A stretch of DNA of 64,000 nucleotides from BJGV01 sp003230615 (GTDB taxonomy: Bacteria > Pseudomonadota > Gammaproteobacteria > Burkholderiales > Nitrosomonadaceae), in assembly GCA_963663215.1 (NCBI GenBank), contig OY760140.1:1674001-1738000 (forward strand). Reading direction: 5' to 3'. The notes beneath the pieces are model-generated. The model was not told the DNA's origin. It made no database searches and worked only from the letters and a program-made list of their open reading frames with translations. The first letter of the stretch is position 1; every line of letters starts with the position of its first letter. Below are positions 46,483 to 56,173 of the stretch, one piece after another. Position numbers and translations under genes: made by a program.

Positions 46483-47418
46483 ATGAAAATCATTTTTGCC
46501 GGTACACCGACATTTGCAGCTTATGCGCTTGAAGCACTAATAGTTGCAGGGCATGAAGTTGCACTAGTTCTGACCCAGCCTGACCGTCCAGCTGGACGCG
46601 GCATGAAACTAAAAGTTAGTGCGGTTAAATTGCTAGCAAAAAAGTATGAACTTACTTTATTGCAACCACACTTACTAAATCAACCTGGGATACATGGTCA
46701 GCTAACAACAATCGGTGTAGATGTAATGGTCGTTGCAGCTTATGGGCTAATCTTGCCTACAACAGTTTTGAGAATCCCTCGCTTCGGATGCCTCAATATT
46801 CATGCTTCCTTGTTGCCACATTGGCGTGGTGCTGCACCAATTCAAAGGGCAATATTGGCCGGTGAACGAGAAACAGGTATTACCATCATGCAAATGGATC
46901 AAGGTCTAGACACTGGTGCCATACTAATGCAGCAAAGTATCCCTATTGTACATAATGACACCGCTAAGACTCTGTGCGAAAAACTTACCATACTGGGAGC
47001 ACATTGCATTGTAGAAGTACTCAAGCTCTTATCAAATGAAAAACTCATTGCAACCCCACAAAATGAGACGAACGCAAGCTATGCACCAAAACTGAAAAAA
47101 AAGGAAGCGGACATAAACTGGCGATTGAGCGCCGAGAAAATTAGTCGCTGCGTTCGAGCATTCAATCCCAATCCTGGCGCGCACTCGAAAATACATGGGT
47201 TTTCTCTGAAAATATTTCAAACTAGAGTAACTGCCAGTACCACAGGCAACCCAGGTGAAATTCTTTCAACAGGGCAAGAAGGCATAGCAGTAGCATGTGG
47301 TACTGGCACGTTGATGCTTGAAGTTGTACAAAAACCTGGCGGGCAAAAACTGGGTGCGATGCAATTTCTTTCAGGATATTCATTAGAACCTGGTGACCGT
47401 TTTACGGTACCAGAATGA
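46483..47418 (+). CDS. fmt: Methionyl-tRNA formyltransferase
   Basis: A 311-residue enzyme formylating initiator Met-tRNA with 10-formyl-tetrahydrofolate. It has KIIFAGTPTFAAYALEAL at the start, the catalytic Asn-His-Asp region (CLNIHASLLPHWRGAAPIQ, MDQGLDTG) and the C-terminal tRNA-binding OB-like domain. Its stop overlaps the rsmB start (ATGA). It is functionally paired with def: formylation and deformylation. Confidence 0.97.
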   Translation: MKIIFAGTPTFAAYALEALIVAGHEVALVLTQPDRPAGRGMKLKVSAVKLLAKKYELTLLQPHLLNQPGIHGQLTTIGVDVMVVAAYGLILPTTVLRIPRFGCLNIHASLLPHWRGAAPIQRAILAGERETGITIMQMDQGLDTGAILMQQSIPIVHNDTAKTLCEKLTILGAHCIVEVLKLLSNEKLIATPQNETNASYAPKLKKKEADINWRLSAEKISRCVRAFNPNPGAHSKIHGFSLKIFQTRVTASTTGNPGEILSTGQEGIAVACGTGTLMLEVVQKPGGQKLGAMQFLSGYSLEPGDRFTVPE

Positions 47419-48692
47419 TTAAAACTCAGTGTATAGCCGCGCATGCAGTGGGTACGATACTAGCGGGGGGGAGCCTGACTGCAGTATTGCAGGAATCATG
47501 GCGTGTGCACCCCACTCTTTCTAAGCAACAACGTGGAGCTATTCAAGATGTAAGCTATGGTGTGTTGCGATTTTACGGGCAACTTGATGCTTTGCTTGAG
47601 CTGTTACTGAGCAAACCACTGCGAAACCAAGATCTGCGCAGTTTGTTGCTGGTAGGCCTGTATCAACTGCAGTACAGCAGAACTTCTGCTCATGCGGTGG
47701 TTGATCATGCTGTGACCGCATCCTTGCGCCTAAACTGTGGTAGGGGCGTACAGGGATTAGTCAATGCAGTGTTACGCGGTTTCATACGTCAGCGCAAAAC
47801 TCTGCTGAAAGCAGCAGCTGAAAACGAAGTGGGGCAATATTCCTATCCACAGTGGTGGATAGACAAACTCCGTATGCAATATCCCCAAAACTATAAGGCA
47901 GTGCTAGAAACAAGTAATCAGCACCCAATAATGACGCTGCGCGTCAACCAAGACAAAATTGGTGTGTTGGAATATCAAGAACAGCTATATAAGAACGGCA
48001 TGGGTGCACAGGTAATATGGGACAACGCACTCAGACTGGAACAACCAGTAACTGTAGAAATGCTACCCGGATTTTCCCAGGGATTGATTTCAGTACAGGA
48101 TGCGGGTGCACAATTAGCCGCCCCATTTTTGGACATACACGATGGAATGCATATACTGGACGCTTGTGCCGCTCCTGGCGGTAAAAGCGGACATCTCCTG
48201 GAGTTAGCAGATGTAGAGTTAACCGCACTTGACAATGACCCTAAACGACTTGCCCTGGTAACACAAAATCTTGCGCGCCTAGTATTCAGTAGATATCACA
48301 TCGTCTGCGGAGATGCAGCAAACCCGTCAGAGTGGTGGGATGGCAAACCATTTGATCGAATTTTGGCCGACGTCCCATGCTCTGCCTCGGGCGTGGTGCG
48401 CCGTCACCCAGATATCAAATGGTTACGACGCGAGGGTGACCTTACCCAATTTGTCAAAATTCAGCAGAAAATTCTCGATGCATTATGGCAGACCCTGTCC
48501 AGAAATGGTAAATTGCTCTACGTTACCTGCTCTGTATTTATTGAGGAAAACAAGCTGCAGGTGAAAGAATTTTTGCATCATCATTCAGATGCCCGTACTT
48601 TACCTCTACCTAAGGTGGAAGTACTTGACGGACAACTGTTGCCGGACTCTCAGCATGATGGCTTCTTTTATACCCTGTTGCACAAAGCTTAA
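47415..48692 (+). CDS. rsmB: 16S rRNA (cytosine-967-C5) methyltransferase
   Basis: A 425-residue SAM-dependent methyltransferase with an N-terminal NusB-like RNA-binding domain (LRFYGQLDALLELLL, YQLQYSRTSAHAVVDHAV). The catalytic half shows the SAM block DACAAPGGKSGHLLEL and the two cysteines in ADVPCSASGVVRRHPDIKW and LLYVTCSVF. It is coupled to fmt by overlap. Its last 38 bases overlap the probable start of the DUF4390 gene. Confidence 0.96.
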   Translation: MIKTQCIAAHAVGTILAGGSLTAVLQESWRVHPTLSKQQRGAIQDVSYGVLRFYGQLDALLELLLSKPLRNQDLRSLLLVGLYQLQYSRTSAHAVVDHAVTASLRLNCGRGVQGLVNAVLRGFIRQRKTLLKAAAENEVGQYSYPQWWIDKLRMQYPQNYKAVLETSNQHPIMTLRVNQDKIGVLEYQEQLYKNGMGAQVIWDNALRLEQPVTVEMLPGFSQGLISVQDAGAQLAAPFLDIHDGMHILDACAAPGGKSGHLLELADVELTALDNDPKRLALVTQNLARLVFSRYHIVCGDAANPSEWWDGKPFDRILADVPCSASGVVRRHPDIKWLRREGDLTQFVKIQQKILDALWQTLSRNGKLLYVTCSVFIEENKLQVKEFLHHHSDARTLPLPKVEVLDGQLLPDSQHDGFFYTLLHKA

Positions 48693-49293
48693 CCCTATTG
48701 CGCAACTTTTACGTACGGTCGCAACAATATTGCTGACTGCGATATTTTTGTTAGCCTTCACTGCCCATGCAAAAGACATACAGATAAAATTTGTTGCACT
48801 AGATACAACCGACGAAGGCTACCAGTACAACGCTGATTTTGAAATAATGTTGAATCCTGTTTTGAAGAAAGCGCTCAAAAAAGGTATCGTGCTTTACTTT
48901 GTAACTGATTTTAGATTAGTAAGCTCACGCTGGTATTGGCTAGATAAAAAAATTGCCCGGAGTAAACAGCGAGATGCGTTAAGCTATTATGCGCTTACAC
49001 GCCAATACCGTTTAAGTGGCGGATCATTATTGCAAACACAAAGCTTCAGCACTCTAAAGGAAGCGCTACGAGTCATGAGCCGAGTGCGTAATCGTCCTAT
49101 CTTCGAGAGTTCCGAATTACAGCAAGATACAGAATATATCGCAAAGTTGCGTATGCGGCTCGATCTATCACGACTACCAAAACCGTTCCAGGTAGAAGCA
49201 CTTGGTTCCAAAGAGTGGAACTTGAGCTCCGGTATGCTGCAGTGGAGAATAACGCTTCCTTCGCAAAGACTTATTCTTGTGGATAAACCATGA
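48655..49293 (+). CDS. DUF4390 secreted/membrane protein, operon partner of NtrY
   Basis: About 212 residues with an N-terminal hydrophobic signal or anchor (TVATILLTAIFLLAFTAHA). The mature part carries GYQYNADFEIMLNPVLKKAL, SSRWYWLDKKIAR, QYRLSGG and FQVEALGSKEWNLSSGMLQW, the known DUF4390 pattern. The ATG doublet at 48655/48658 lies inside the end of rsmB; I prefer it to the upstream codons because the signal starts there. Its stop overlaps the ntrY ATG. The family almost always precedes ntrY in betaproteobacteria, so a sensory or periplasmic link to NtrY is likely but unproven. Confidence 0.88.
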   Translation: MMASFIPCCTKLNPIAQLLRTVATILLTAIFLLAFTAHAKDIQIKFVALDTTDEGYQYNADFEIMLNPVLKKALKKGIVLYFVTDFRLVSSRWYWLDKKIARSKQRDALSYYALTRQYRLSGGSLLQTQSFSTLKEALRVMSRVRNRPIFESSELQQDTEYIAKLRMRLDLSRLPKPFQVEALGSKEWNLSSGMLQWRITLPSQRLILVDKP

Positions 49294-51464
49294 AATATAT
49301 CATTATTATTGGTGTCGGATTAAGCGCGGTGATGCTGTTTTTGCTAGCTATAGCAGGTGATGATTCTGATTTTTTTGAACGAAAATATCAACTTCTAATT
49401 CAGCTCAATGTTGGCTTCGTGCTATTTCTTATGGCATTAGTAGGATATCTGCTGTGGAGACTTAGACGTAGGCTTAAAACAGGAGTATTGGGCTCTAGAT
49501 TGGCGTTGCGTCTGTTGGTGATTTTCTCTCTGATGGCAGTTCTTCCTGGCGTATTGGTGTACAGCGCATCAGTACAATTCCTCGGAAAAAGTATCGAATC
49601 CTGGTTTGACGTTAAGGTAGACCAAGCACTAGAAGGAGGTTTAAGCCTTGGGCGCGCCATGTTAGACAACCGATTGGAAGAATTGCGGAAGAAAGCTCAG
49701 GTCACTGCCCTCACTCTATCCGGACAATCTTCTGTGCCGCTACCAGAGCTAAACCAACTGCTAGAGAAATCGCAGGTGCAAGAAGCCACTCTATTTAATA
49801 AAGATGGGAAGGTAATCGCATTTTCTGATACTGAGGGCATGGAACTCCCGGATATGCCAAGTGCGGCGGTAATGCGCCAAGTAAGAATGCAAAAGGCCTA
49901 CAGCGCCGTTGAGTCCATCCCAGGGAAAGGTTTGTATTTGCGGGTGGTTGAACCAGTTCCCGTCAATGTCCTGAATCTAGCGGGAGACATCCGCATCTTG
50001 CAATTGTTGCAACCAGTACCAAAGCAGCTTGCAGAAGATGCGGAAATAGTTCAAGCGATATATCGTGATTATGAGGAATTGTCGCTATCGCGCCAGGGAT
50101 TGAAGGAACTCTATGGAATAACTTTAACACTGGTGCTTCTGCTCTCACTTTTTTCTGCGCTAGCTGCAGCGTTCCTCATCAGTGAACGGCTCAGCAAACC
50201 ACTAGGTTTGGTGGCAGCAGGCACTCGCGCTGTAGCTCAGGGGGACTTCAGCAGGCGCCTTCCGGTACAAAGTCGAGATGAGCTGGGAGTACTCACCGAA
50301 TCATTTAACCTAATGACCCAGCAACTGGAGGAGGCTCATAAGGCGGCACAACATAATCAGCATGAAGTAGAGAGTGCTAGGGCCTATCTGGAGAGCATCC
50401 TAGCAAATCTTTCATCCGGCGTCCTAGTATTCGATGAAAGCTTGCGCATGCGCACTGCAAATCTTAGCGCGGAGTATATTCTGAAAGTTCCGCTGGCTAG
50501 CCTTGAGGGATTAACCATGGAGGAATGCACTAAGCGAGAACCTCAGCTCCTTGCCTTAGAAATTGGAATACGGGAAGGATTCCAGTCTGGAAAAACCGGC
50601 GATTGGCAACGGCAAGTAGAGTATCCAGGCAACGGTATCAACCAAGTGTTACTATTACGTGGAACACGTCTTCCATATGTCTCAGGAGGGGGCGGTGTCG
50701 TAGTATTTGATGATATTACTAATTTGCTACAGGCACAGCGTACTGCCGCATGGGGTGAAGTAGCTCGACGCCTAGCCCATGAAATTAAGAATCCACTCAC
50801 ACCGATACAACTTTCCGCTGAGCGTATACAACAAAAGCTTGCTGAAAAACTAGGATCGCAGGATGCAGAGATTTTGAAGCGATCTACTGAAACTATCGTA
50901 AATCAAGTGGAAGCACTGAAGAAAATGGTCAATGAGTTTAGCGAATATGCACGCGCACCAGAACTAGAATTACGCTTACTGGATCTCAATAAACTAGTAC
51001 AGGAAGTATTAACATTATACGAAACAACAAGTGTAGCGAAAGGTGGAGAGCTACGCTCACACATACACTTAGCTTTAACCCCTGGCTTGCCGCCAGTGAG
51101 AGGAGACTCGACTAGGTTACGCCAAGTAATTCACAATCTTTTGCAAAATGCCCAAGACACTCTGGCTGATACAGTAGAGCCCGTTATCACCGTGAGCACA
51201 GAAATGGTACAAGATGGTGTACGACTCAGTCTGAGCGACAACGGTAAGGGGTTTCCCGATCACGTCAGAACGCATGCGTTTGAACCCTACGTTACCACCA
51301 AACTCAAAGGTACGGGGCTTGGACTTCCGATCGTAAAAAAAATCGTAGAAGAACACAATGGTATGATTCAAATTGAAAACATCCACCCCCACGGGGCTCA
51401 TATTTCCATTACCCTGCCAATTGCGTCTGGTGACAATTCAACTATTAACCATGAGATCGCTTAA
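49290..51464 (+). CDS. ntrY: Membrane sensor histidine kinase NtrY
   Basis: A 724-residue kinase. Two N-terminal helices lead to a periplasmic sensor segment bounded by a further helix (LTLVLLLSLFSALAAAFLI). HAMP (SKPLGLVAAGTRAVAQGDFS), a PAS-like domain (ILANLSSGVLVFDESL), and the HisKA block RRLAHEIKNPLTPIQLSAE with phospho-acceptor H497 follow. The HATPase N and G boxes (VIHNLLQNAQDTL, LSDNGKGFP, GTGLGLPIVKKIVEEHNG) close the protein. All key residues are present. It pairs with ntrX 42 bases downstream and senses an envelope, nitrogen or redox cue. Confidence 0.95.
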   Translation: MKYIIIIGVGLSAVMLFLLAIAGDDSDFFERKYQLLIQLNVGFVLFLMALVGYLLWRLRRRLKTGVLGSRLALRLLVIFSLMAVLPGVLVYSASVQFLGKSIESWFDVKVDQALEGGLSLGRAMLDNRLEELRKKAQVTALTLSGQSSVPLPELNQLLEKSQVQEATLFNKDGKVIAFSDTEGMELPDMPSAAVMRQVRMQKAYSAVESIPGKGLYLRVVEPVPVNVLNLAGDIRILQLLQPVPKQLAEDAEIVQAIYRDYEELSLSRQGLKELYGITLTLVLLLSLFSALAAAFLISERLSKPLGLVAAGTRAVAQGDFSRRLPVQSRDELGVLTESFNLMTQQLEEAHKAAQHNQHEVESARAYLESILANLSSGVLVFDESLRMRTANLSAEYILKVPLASLEGLTMEECTKREPQLLALEIGIREGFQSGKTGDWQRQVEYPGNGINQVLLLRGTRLPYVSGGGGVVVFDDITNLLQAQRTAAWGEVARRLAHEIKNPLTPIQLSAERIQQKLAEKLGSQDAEILKRSTETIVNQVEALKKMVNEFSEYARAPELELRLLDLNKLVQEVLTLYETTSVAKGGELRSHIHLALTPGLPPVRGDSTRLRQVIHNLLQNAQDTLADTVEPVITVSTEMVQDGVRLSLSDNGKGFPDHVRTHAFEPYVTTKLKGTGLGLPIVKKIVEEHNGMIQIENIHPHGAHISITLPIASGDNSTINHEIA

Positions 51465-51506
51465 TCCCAGCCAACCATTAATAGTGGAGGAGTAAATTTC
51501 ATAATT

Positions 51507-52757
51507 ATGCTCAATAATACAATACTCGTCGTCGATGACGAAATTGGTATACGTGAACTGCTATCTGAAATCTTACGTGACGAGGGTTACCGTGTTGCTT
51601 TAGCAGAAAATGCTGAACAGGCGCGTATCTGGCGAAACCAATCGCGCCCTGATCTAGTACTACTGGATGTCTGGATGCCAGATACAGACGGTGTCACTCT
51701 GCTGAAAGAGTGGGCAAGTAACGGGCTGCTTACCATGCCCGTAGTAGTAATGTCAGGACACGGCACCATAGCAACTGCAGTTGAAGCAACGCGTATTGGT
51801 GCATTCGGCTATCTAGAAAAACCAGTGCCACTACAAATGTTATTGAATACGGTGGAGCACGCATTACGTAGCGGCCAAAGCAAACCTTCCTCCACTCTTT
51901 CTCTTGCTAGTCTTGGAAAAGGACTGTTGATCACGGATCTAAAAAAGAGACTGGAACAGATCTCCAACCTGAAAACATCGCTACTCCTCACCGGCGAACA
52001 AGGAGCAGGAATGGAACTGTGTGCGCGCTTTCTTCATCGCTCCAATACACCCTGGATAGAACCGGACACATATAGATCTCTAGCGGAAACTCCATTTGAT
52101 TTACTTGAGCAGGCAAGAGGCGGGCTATTATTTCTTAAAGAAATAAGCAGCTTAAGCAGGTTAGAACAAAAGGGCTTACTGCAACTGTTAGACAAACTGG
52201 ATAAGTACAACGTCCGGCTTGTTTGTGTTACATCCCTGGAATTGGCGGAGTTAACGGCACAGGGTGACTATGATCCAAAATTATATGAAGCTTTAAGCGG
52301 CCTTCGTATCAATGTGCCTGCATTAAGGGCACACCGAGAAGATGTTCCCGAACTAGCTAACCAGATCCTCTCGCACTGTATTGAATCTGGTGACGCATCT
52401 CTACAACAGTTTAATACTGCTGCTCTTAATGCCTTGCGCAATTACGACTGGCCTGGCAATCTCATGCAGCTCACGGGCACGGTACGTTCTTTAGCACTAA
52501 CCTGTACTGGCGAAGAAATTTCATCTGATGACGTGAAGCGGGTACTGGCAACCACAACGTCGATGCAGTCTGTTCCAAGTATCCCGCTTAACATCCCTTT
52601 GCGCGAAGCTCGTGATTTATTTGAAAAATCATATTTTGAGCAACTCATAGATCATGAAAGCGGCAACATGACCCGAGTAGCAGAGCGGGCAGGACTGGAA
52701 CGTACGCATCTTTATCGTAAACTCAAACTATTAGGGATCAGGCTACGAAGTCACTGA
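51507..52757 (+). CDS. ntrX: Response regulator NtrX with degenerate AAA+ domain
   Basis: A 416-residue regulator with an intact receiver (VVDDEIGIRELL, phospho-acceptor D54 in LLDVWMPD, MSGHG, GYLEKP) and a C-terminal Fis-type helix-turn-helix (NMTRVAERAGLERTHLYRKL). The central domain is degenerate. The Walker A site is GEQGAGMEL (163–171) with methionine in place of lysine. Walker B is GGLLFLKEI (205–213) with lysine in place of aspartate. The GAFTGA loop that contacts sigma-54 is absent. It should bind DNA under NtrY control but not activate sigma-54 by ATP hydrolysis. The frame is intact, so this is likely a long-standing feature. Confidence 0.93.
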   Translation: MLNNTILVVDDEIGIRELLSEILRDEGYRVALAENAEQARIWRNQSRPDLVLLDVWMPDTDGVTLLKEWASNGLLTMPVVVMSGHGTIATAVEATRIGAFGYLEKPVPLQMLLNTVEHALRSGQSKPSSTLSLASLGKGLLITDLKKRLEQISNLKTSLLLTGEQGAGMELCARFLHRSNTPWIEPDTYRSLAETPFDLLEQARGGLLFLKEISSLSRLEQKGLLQLLDKLDKYNVRLVCVTSLELAELTAQGDYDPKLYEALSGLRINVPALRAHREDVPELANQILSHCIESGDASLQQFNTAALNALRNYDWPGNLMQLTGTVRSLALTCTGEEISSDDVKRVLATTTSMQSVPSIPLNIPLREARDLFEKSYFEQLIDHESGNMTRVAERAGLERTHLYRKLKLLGIRLRSH

Positions 52758-52857
52758 TGCCAAAAGTAGATGCTCTAAAGTTCATCGTAGTTGTCTGGCT
52801 TCGTTTCTTAAGCGATAATACCTTTACCCAATAATATCGTCACACTGTTAATATCAT

Positions 52858-52892
52858 CACCCTGTTTGTGCGGGTGTGTTGTACATTTTTTT
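52858..52892 (+). terminator. Possible weak terminator after ntrX
   Basis: A short inverted repeat CACCC/GGGTG (52858–52876) is followed by a T-run at 52886–52892. The stem is only five pairs and the T-run is ten bases away, so the call is tentative; it may also be part of the tkt leader. Confidence 0.35.
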
Positions 52893-52931
52893 ATTTCTTT
52901 AGTTACTTGTTAAGCAAGGGAGTTTGTGTCC

Positions 52932-54947
52932 ATGGGAACATTTAAAGACTTTGACCCGCCAGTGTTTAAGAACCTAACCAGCGCTGTTCGTGCACTAGCG
53001 ATGGACGCTGTGCAAAAAGCTAATTCTGGTCACCCTGGCATGCCCATGGGTATGGCTGAAATCGCTGAAGTACTATGGATTCACCATCTACGTCATAATC
53101 CAGCCAATCCCATGTGGGCTGATCGCGACCGTTTCGTGCTCTCCAATGGACATGGCTCGATGTTGATTTATGCTCTCTTACACCTCACTGGTTATGATTT
53201 GCCAATAGAAGAGATCAAGCGCTTTCGTCAGCTTCACTCCAAAACTCCAGGTCACCCTGAATATGGTTACACACCTGGCGTGGAAACCACCACTGGTCCT
53301 TTAGGGCAAGGTCTCACTAACGCGGTGGGTCTGGCCTTGGCAGAAAAAATTCTTGCCGCTGAGTTTAATCGTCCCGGTTTAGATATTGTTAATCATTACA
53401 GCTATGCGTTCCTTGGCGATGGTTGTCTGATGGAGGGAATTTCCCATGAGGCCTGCTCATTAGCAGGAACCTTGGGACTAGGCAAGCTAATCTGTTTTTA
53501 CGACGACAACGGCATTTCCATAGATGGTCATGTGGAAGCCTGGTTTAGTGACGATACGCCTAAGCGTTTTGAGGCTTATGGTTGGCACGTAGTGCCTAAC
53601 GTCAACGGTCACGACCCAGTAGCGATCGAATCAGCTATTGAAGCGGCCAAGCAGGCCAGCGGAAAGCCTTCAATGATTTGCTGCAAGACTGTAATCGGCA
53701 TGGGTTCTCCCAACAAAGCCGGTACCCACGAAGTCCACGGCGCGGCGCTGGGTGATGCGGAAGTTGCCGCTTCTCGCCCGCACATCGGCTGGAACCACTT
53801 GCCCTTTGAGATACCCCAGGAAATCTACGACATGTGGGATAGCCACACCAAAGGTAAGAAGCTAGAAGCAGAATGGACTCAGAAACTTGATGAATATACC
53901 AAGAAGTATCCAAGTGAAGCCGCTGAGTTCAAACGCCGCATGGCGGGAGAGCTGCCAGCCAATTGGCACGAACATGTAGACAAATTTATTAGCCGCGTCA
54001 ATGAAAAAGAAGAAACCATAGCTAGTCGAAAAGCTTCACAAAATGCCATCGAGAGTTTGGCTTCAGTTTTACCAGAACTAGTCGGTGGCTCCGCCGATCT
54101 GGCAGGATCTAATCTTACTTTGTGGTCTGGCTCTAAAGGAATCAGTCGAGAAACCGGTGGCAACTATATTTATTATGGCGTACGTGAGTTCGGCATGAGC
54201 GCCATTATGAATGGATTATCGCTGCATGGCGGCATCATACCCTATGGTGCAACGTTCCTAATGTTCTCAGAATACTCTCGTAATGCTTTGCGTATGGCAG
54301 CCTTGATGAAGATCCGTAACCTGTTCGTGTTTACGCATGACTCTATTGGCTTAGGTGAAGACGGCCCGACGCATCAGCCGGTAGAACAAACTGCGACACT
54401 GCGCTACATTCCTAACATGGACGTGTGGCGACCCTGCGATTCGGTCGAGTCGACCGTAGCTTGGGCACGTTCGATTGAGCGTAAGGATGGTCCTTCAGTA
54501 CTCATTTTCAGCCGCCAGACTCTACCATTCCAAAAGCGGAATGCCGCTGTAATTAAATTGATCGATAAAGGTGGTTATATTCTTTCAGAGGCAGCAGACG
54601 GTAAACCACAAGCAATCATTATCGCCACAGGTTCGGAAATTGGACTAGCAATGAACGCACAAACAGCGCTGGCCGAAACAGGCATCCAGGTCCGGGTGGT
54701 TTCAATGCCATGTACCAGTCTATTTGACCGACAAGACGTAGCCTACCGGGACAGTGTACTACTGAAGGGAGTGAAGCGTGTTGCGGTGGAAGCAGGTATC
54801 GCTGATTACTGGCATAAATATGTGGGACTTGAAGGGGCGGTTGTGGGTATGACTACTTTTGGCGAATCTGCTCCTGCTAGCGACCTGTTTAAACACTTTG
54901 GCTTCACTATAGAAAATGTTGTGAAGACAGTGAAAAGTATAATCTAA
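52932..54947 (+). CDS. tkt: Transketolase
   Basis: A 671-residue thiamine-diphosphate enzyme moving two-carbon units in the Calvin cycle and pentose phosphate pathway. Landmarks are ANSGHPGMPMGMA, SNGHGSMLIYALLHLTGY, TTTGPLGQGLTNAVG, the ThDP block LGDGCLMEGISHEA, TKIGMGSPN-like substrate loop, and the C-terminal FGESAPASDLFKHFG. ATG 52932 is preferred over GTG 52926 because AAGGGAG lies nine bases before it. First of the tkt–gap–pgk–pyk–fba run; followed by a strong hairpin. Confidence 0.96.
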   Translation: MGTFKDFDPPVFKNLTSAVRALAMDAVQKANSGHPGMPMGMAEIAEVLWIHHLRHNPANPMWADRDRFVLSNGHGSMLIYALLHLTGYDLPIEEIKRFRQLHSKTPGHPEYGYTPGVETTTGPLGQGLTNAVGLALAEKILAAEFNRPGLDIVNHYSYAFLGDGCLMEGISHEACSLAGTLGLGKLICFYDDNGISIDGHVEAWFSDDTPKRFEAYGWHVVPNVNGHDPVAIESAIEAAKQASGKPSMICCKTVIGMGSPNKAGTHEVHGAALGDAEVAASRPHIGWNHLPFEIPQEIYDMWDSHTKGKKLEAEWTQKLDEYTKKYPSEAAEFKRRMAGELPANWHEHVDKFISRVNEKEETIASRKASQNAIESLASVLPELVGGSADLAGSNLTLWSGSKGISRETGGNYIYYGVREFGMSAIMNGLSLHGGIIPYGATFLMFSEYSRNALRMAALMKIRNLFVFTHDSIGLGEDGPTHQPVEQTATLRYIPNMDVWRPCDSVESTVAWARSIERKDGPSVLIFSRQTLPFQKRNAAVIKLIDKGGYILSEAADGKPQAIIIATGSEIGLAMNAQTALAETGIQVRVVSMPCTSLFDRQDVAYRDSVLLKGVKRVAVEAGIADYWHKYVGLEGAVVGMTTFGESAPASDLFKHFGFTIENVVKTVKSII

Positions 54948-54957
54948 TCGGTTAGGA

Positions 54958-55006
54958 CAGCAGTACAAAAACAACATTTTTGTACTGCTGTAGTGTAGAT
55001 TTTTTT
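54958..55006 (+). terminator. Hairpin with T-run between tkt and gap (intrinsic terminator or leader element)
   Basis: A perfect 14-base stem, CAGCAGTACAAAAA (54958–54971) and its complement (54977–54990), with loop CAACA, starts ten bases after the tkt stop. A seven-T run follows at 55000–55006. The nine-base gap before the T-run is longer than usual, so partial read-through into gap is plausible. It could also stabilise tkt mRNA. Confidence 0.7.
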
Positions 55007-55024
55007 ATTCAAGGGATTTTCACT

Positions 55025-56026
55025 ATGACAATTAAAATCGGTATCAATGGTTTTGGCCGCATTGGGCGCATGGTATTTCGTGTTGCAGCTCAAGATTTTA
55101 ACGACATCGATGTCGTTGCTATCAACGATCTGCTCGAACCTGATTATTTAGCTTACATGCTAACGCACGACTCCGTACATGGCCGCTTTAAAGGCGATGT
55201 TTCTATCGAAGGTAATGATACTCTTGTTGTAAACGGTAAGAAAATACGCCTGACTGCTATCAAGGATCCTGCCGAACTTAAATGGAATGAAGTAAGTGCA
55301 GAGATTATCATTGAGTCCACTGGCCTCTTTCTTACTAAGGAAACATGCAAGAAGCACATTGCTGCTGGTGCCAAGAAAGTCATCATGTCGGCTCCGTCCA
55401 AGGATGACACACCCATATTTGTGCGTGGTGTAAATGACAAAACCTATGCGGGCGAAGCTATTATTTCCAACGCTTCTTGTACCACCAACTGTCTTGCTCC
55501 TATCGCCAAGGTGCTAAATGACGCCTTTGGCATCAAGCGTGGTCTGATGACTACCGTACATGCTGCTACTGCCACCCAGAAAACCGTTGACGGCCCCTCC
55601 AACAAAGATTGGCGAGGTGGACGAGGTATTCTCGAAAATATCATCCCATCCTCAACCGGTGCTGCCAAGGCCGTTGGAAAGGTTATCCCAGAATTGAACA
55701 AAAAACTCACTGGCATGGCATTTCGTGTTCCCACCTCTGATGTATCCGTAGTGGATCTCACTGTGGAATTAAAAAAAGAAGCCACCTACGACGAGATTTG
55801 TGCAGCTATGAAAACCGCGTCTGTGGGGAGTATGAAAGGTGTGCTAGGCTATACCGATCAAAAGGTCGTTTCCACTGACTTTCGGGGTGAAAGCTGTGCC
55901 TCTGTTTTTGACGCGGGAGCTGGCATGTCCTTGGACAAGAATTTTGTTAAGGTTATCGCTTGGTATGATAATGAATGGGGCTATTCCACTACGATTCTTG
56001 AGATGGCACGTATCACTGCCAAATAA
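55025..56026 (+). CDS. gap: Glyceraldehyde-3-phosphate dehydrogenase
   Basis: A 333-residue enzyme: IKIGINGFGRIGRMVFR NAD-binding start, the catalytic cysteine in NASCTTNCLAPI, TVHAATATQKTVDGP, RGGRGILENIIPSSTGAAKAV and WYDNEWGYS. ATG 55025, with AAGGGA upstream, is the true start; a longer frame from 54980 would run through the terminator. In an autotroph it serves the Calvin cycle and glycolysis. It sits between the hairpin and pgk. Confidence 0.96.
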   Translation: MTIKIGINGFGRIGRMVFRVAAQDFNDIDVVAINDLLEPDYLAYMLTHDSVHGRFKGDVSIEGNDTLVVNGKKIRLTAIKDPAELKWNEVSAEIIIESTGLFLTKETCKKHIAAGAKKVIMSAPSKDDTPIFVRGVNDKTYAGEAIISNASCTTNCLAPIAKVLNDAFGIKRGLMTTVHAATATQKTVDGPSNKDWRGGRGILENIIPSSTGAAKAVGKVIPELNKKLTGMAFRVPTSDVSVVDLTVELKKEATYDEICAAMKTASVGSMKGVLGYTDQKVVSTDFRGESCASVFDAGAGMSLDKNFVKVIAWYDNEWGYSTTILEMARITAK

Positions 56027-56173
56027 TTCTATGGTAAGTAACGCAGGACAAGAAGTTTTTAAGTGGAATACACACACCCGATTTCTTCTCGCGTCTTCCA
56101 AACTCTCACTAATATGAGAGTGTAACCGACAGTTTCCAAGTTGTTCTTCTCACCAGATACATTTGGATATGCT

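Noticed and set aside
51507..52757. NtrX as a pseudogene
   Set aside because: The frame is fully open, with intact receiver and DNA-binding domain; degeneration is limited to the ATPase and looks lineage-level.
56102..56121. Small hairpin ACTCTCA/TGAGAGT in the gap–pgk spacer
   Set aside because: Seven-base stem with no T-run; could be chance.
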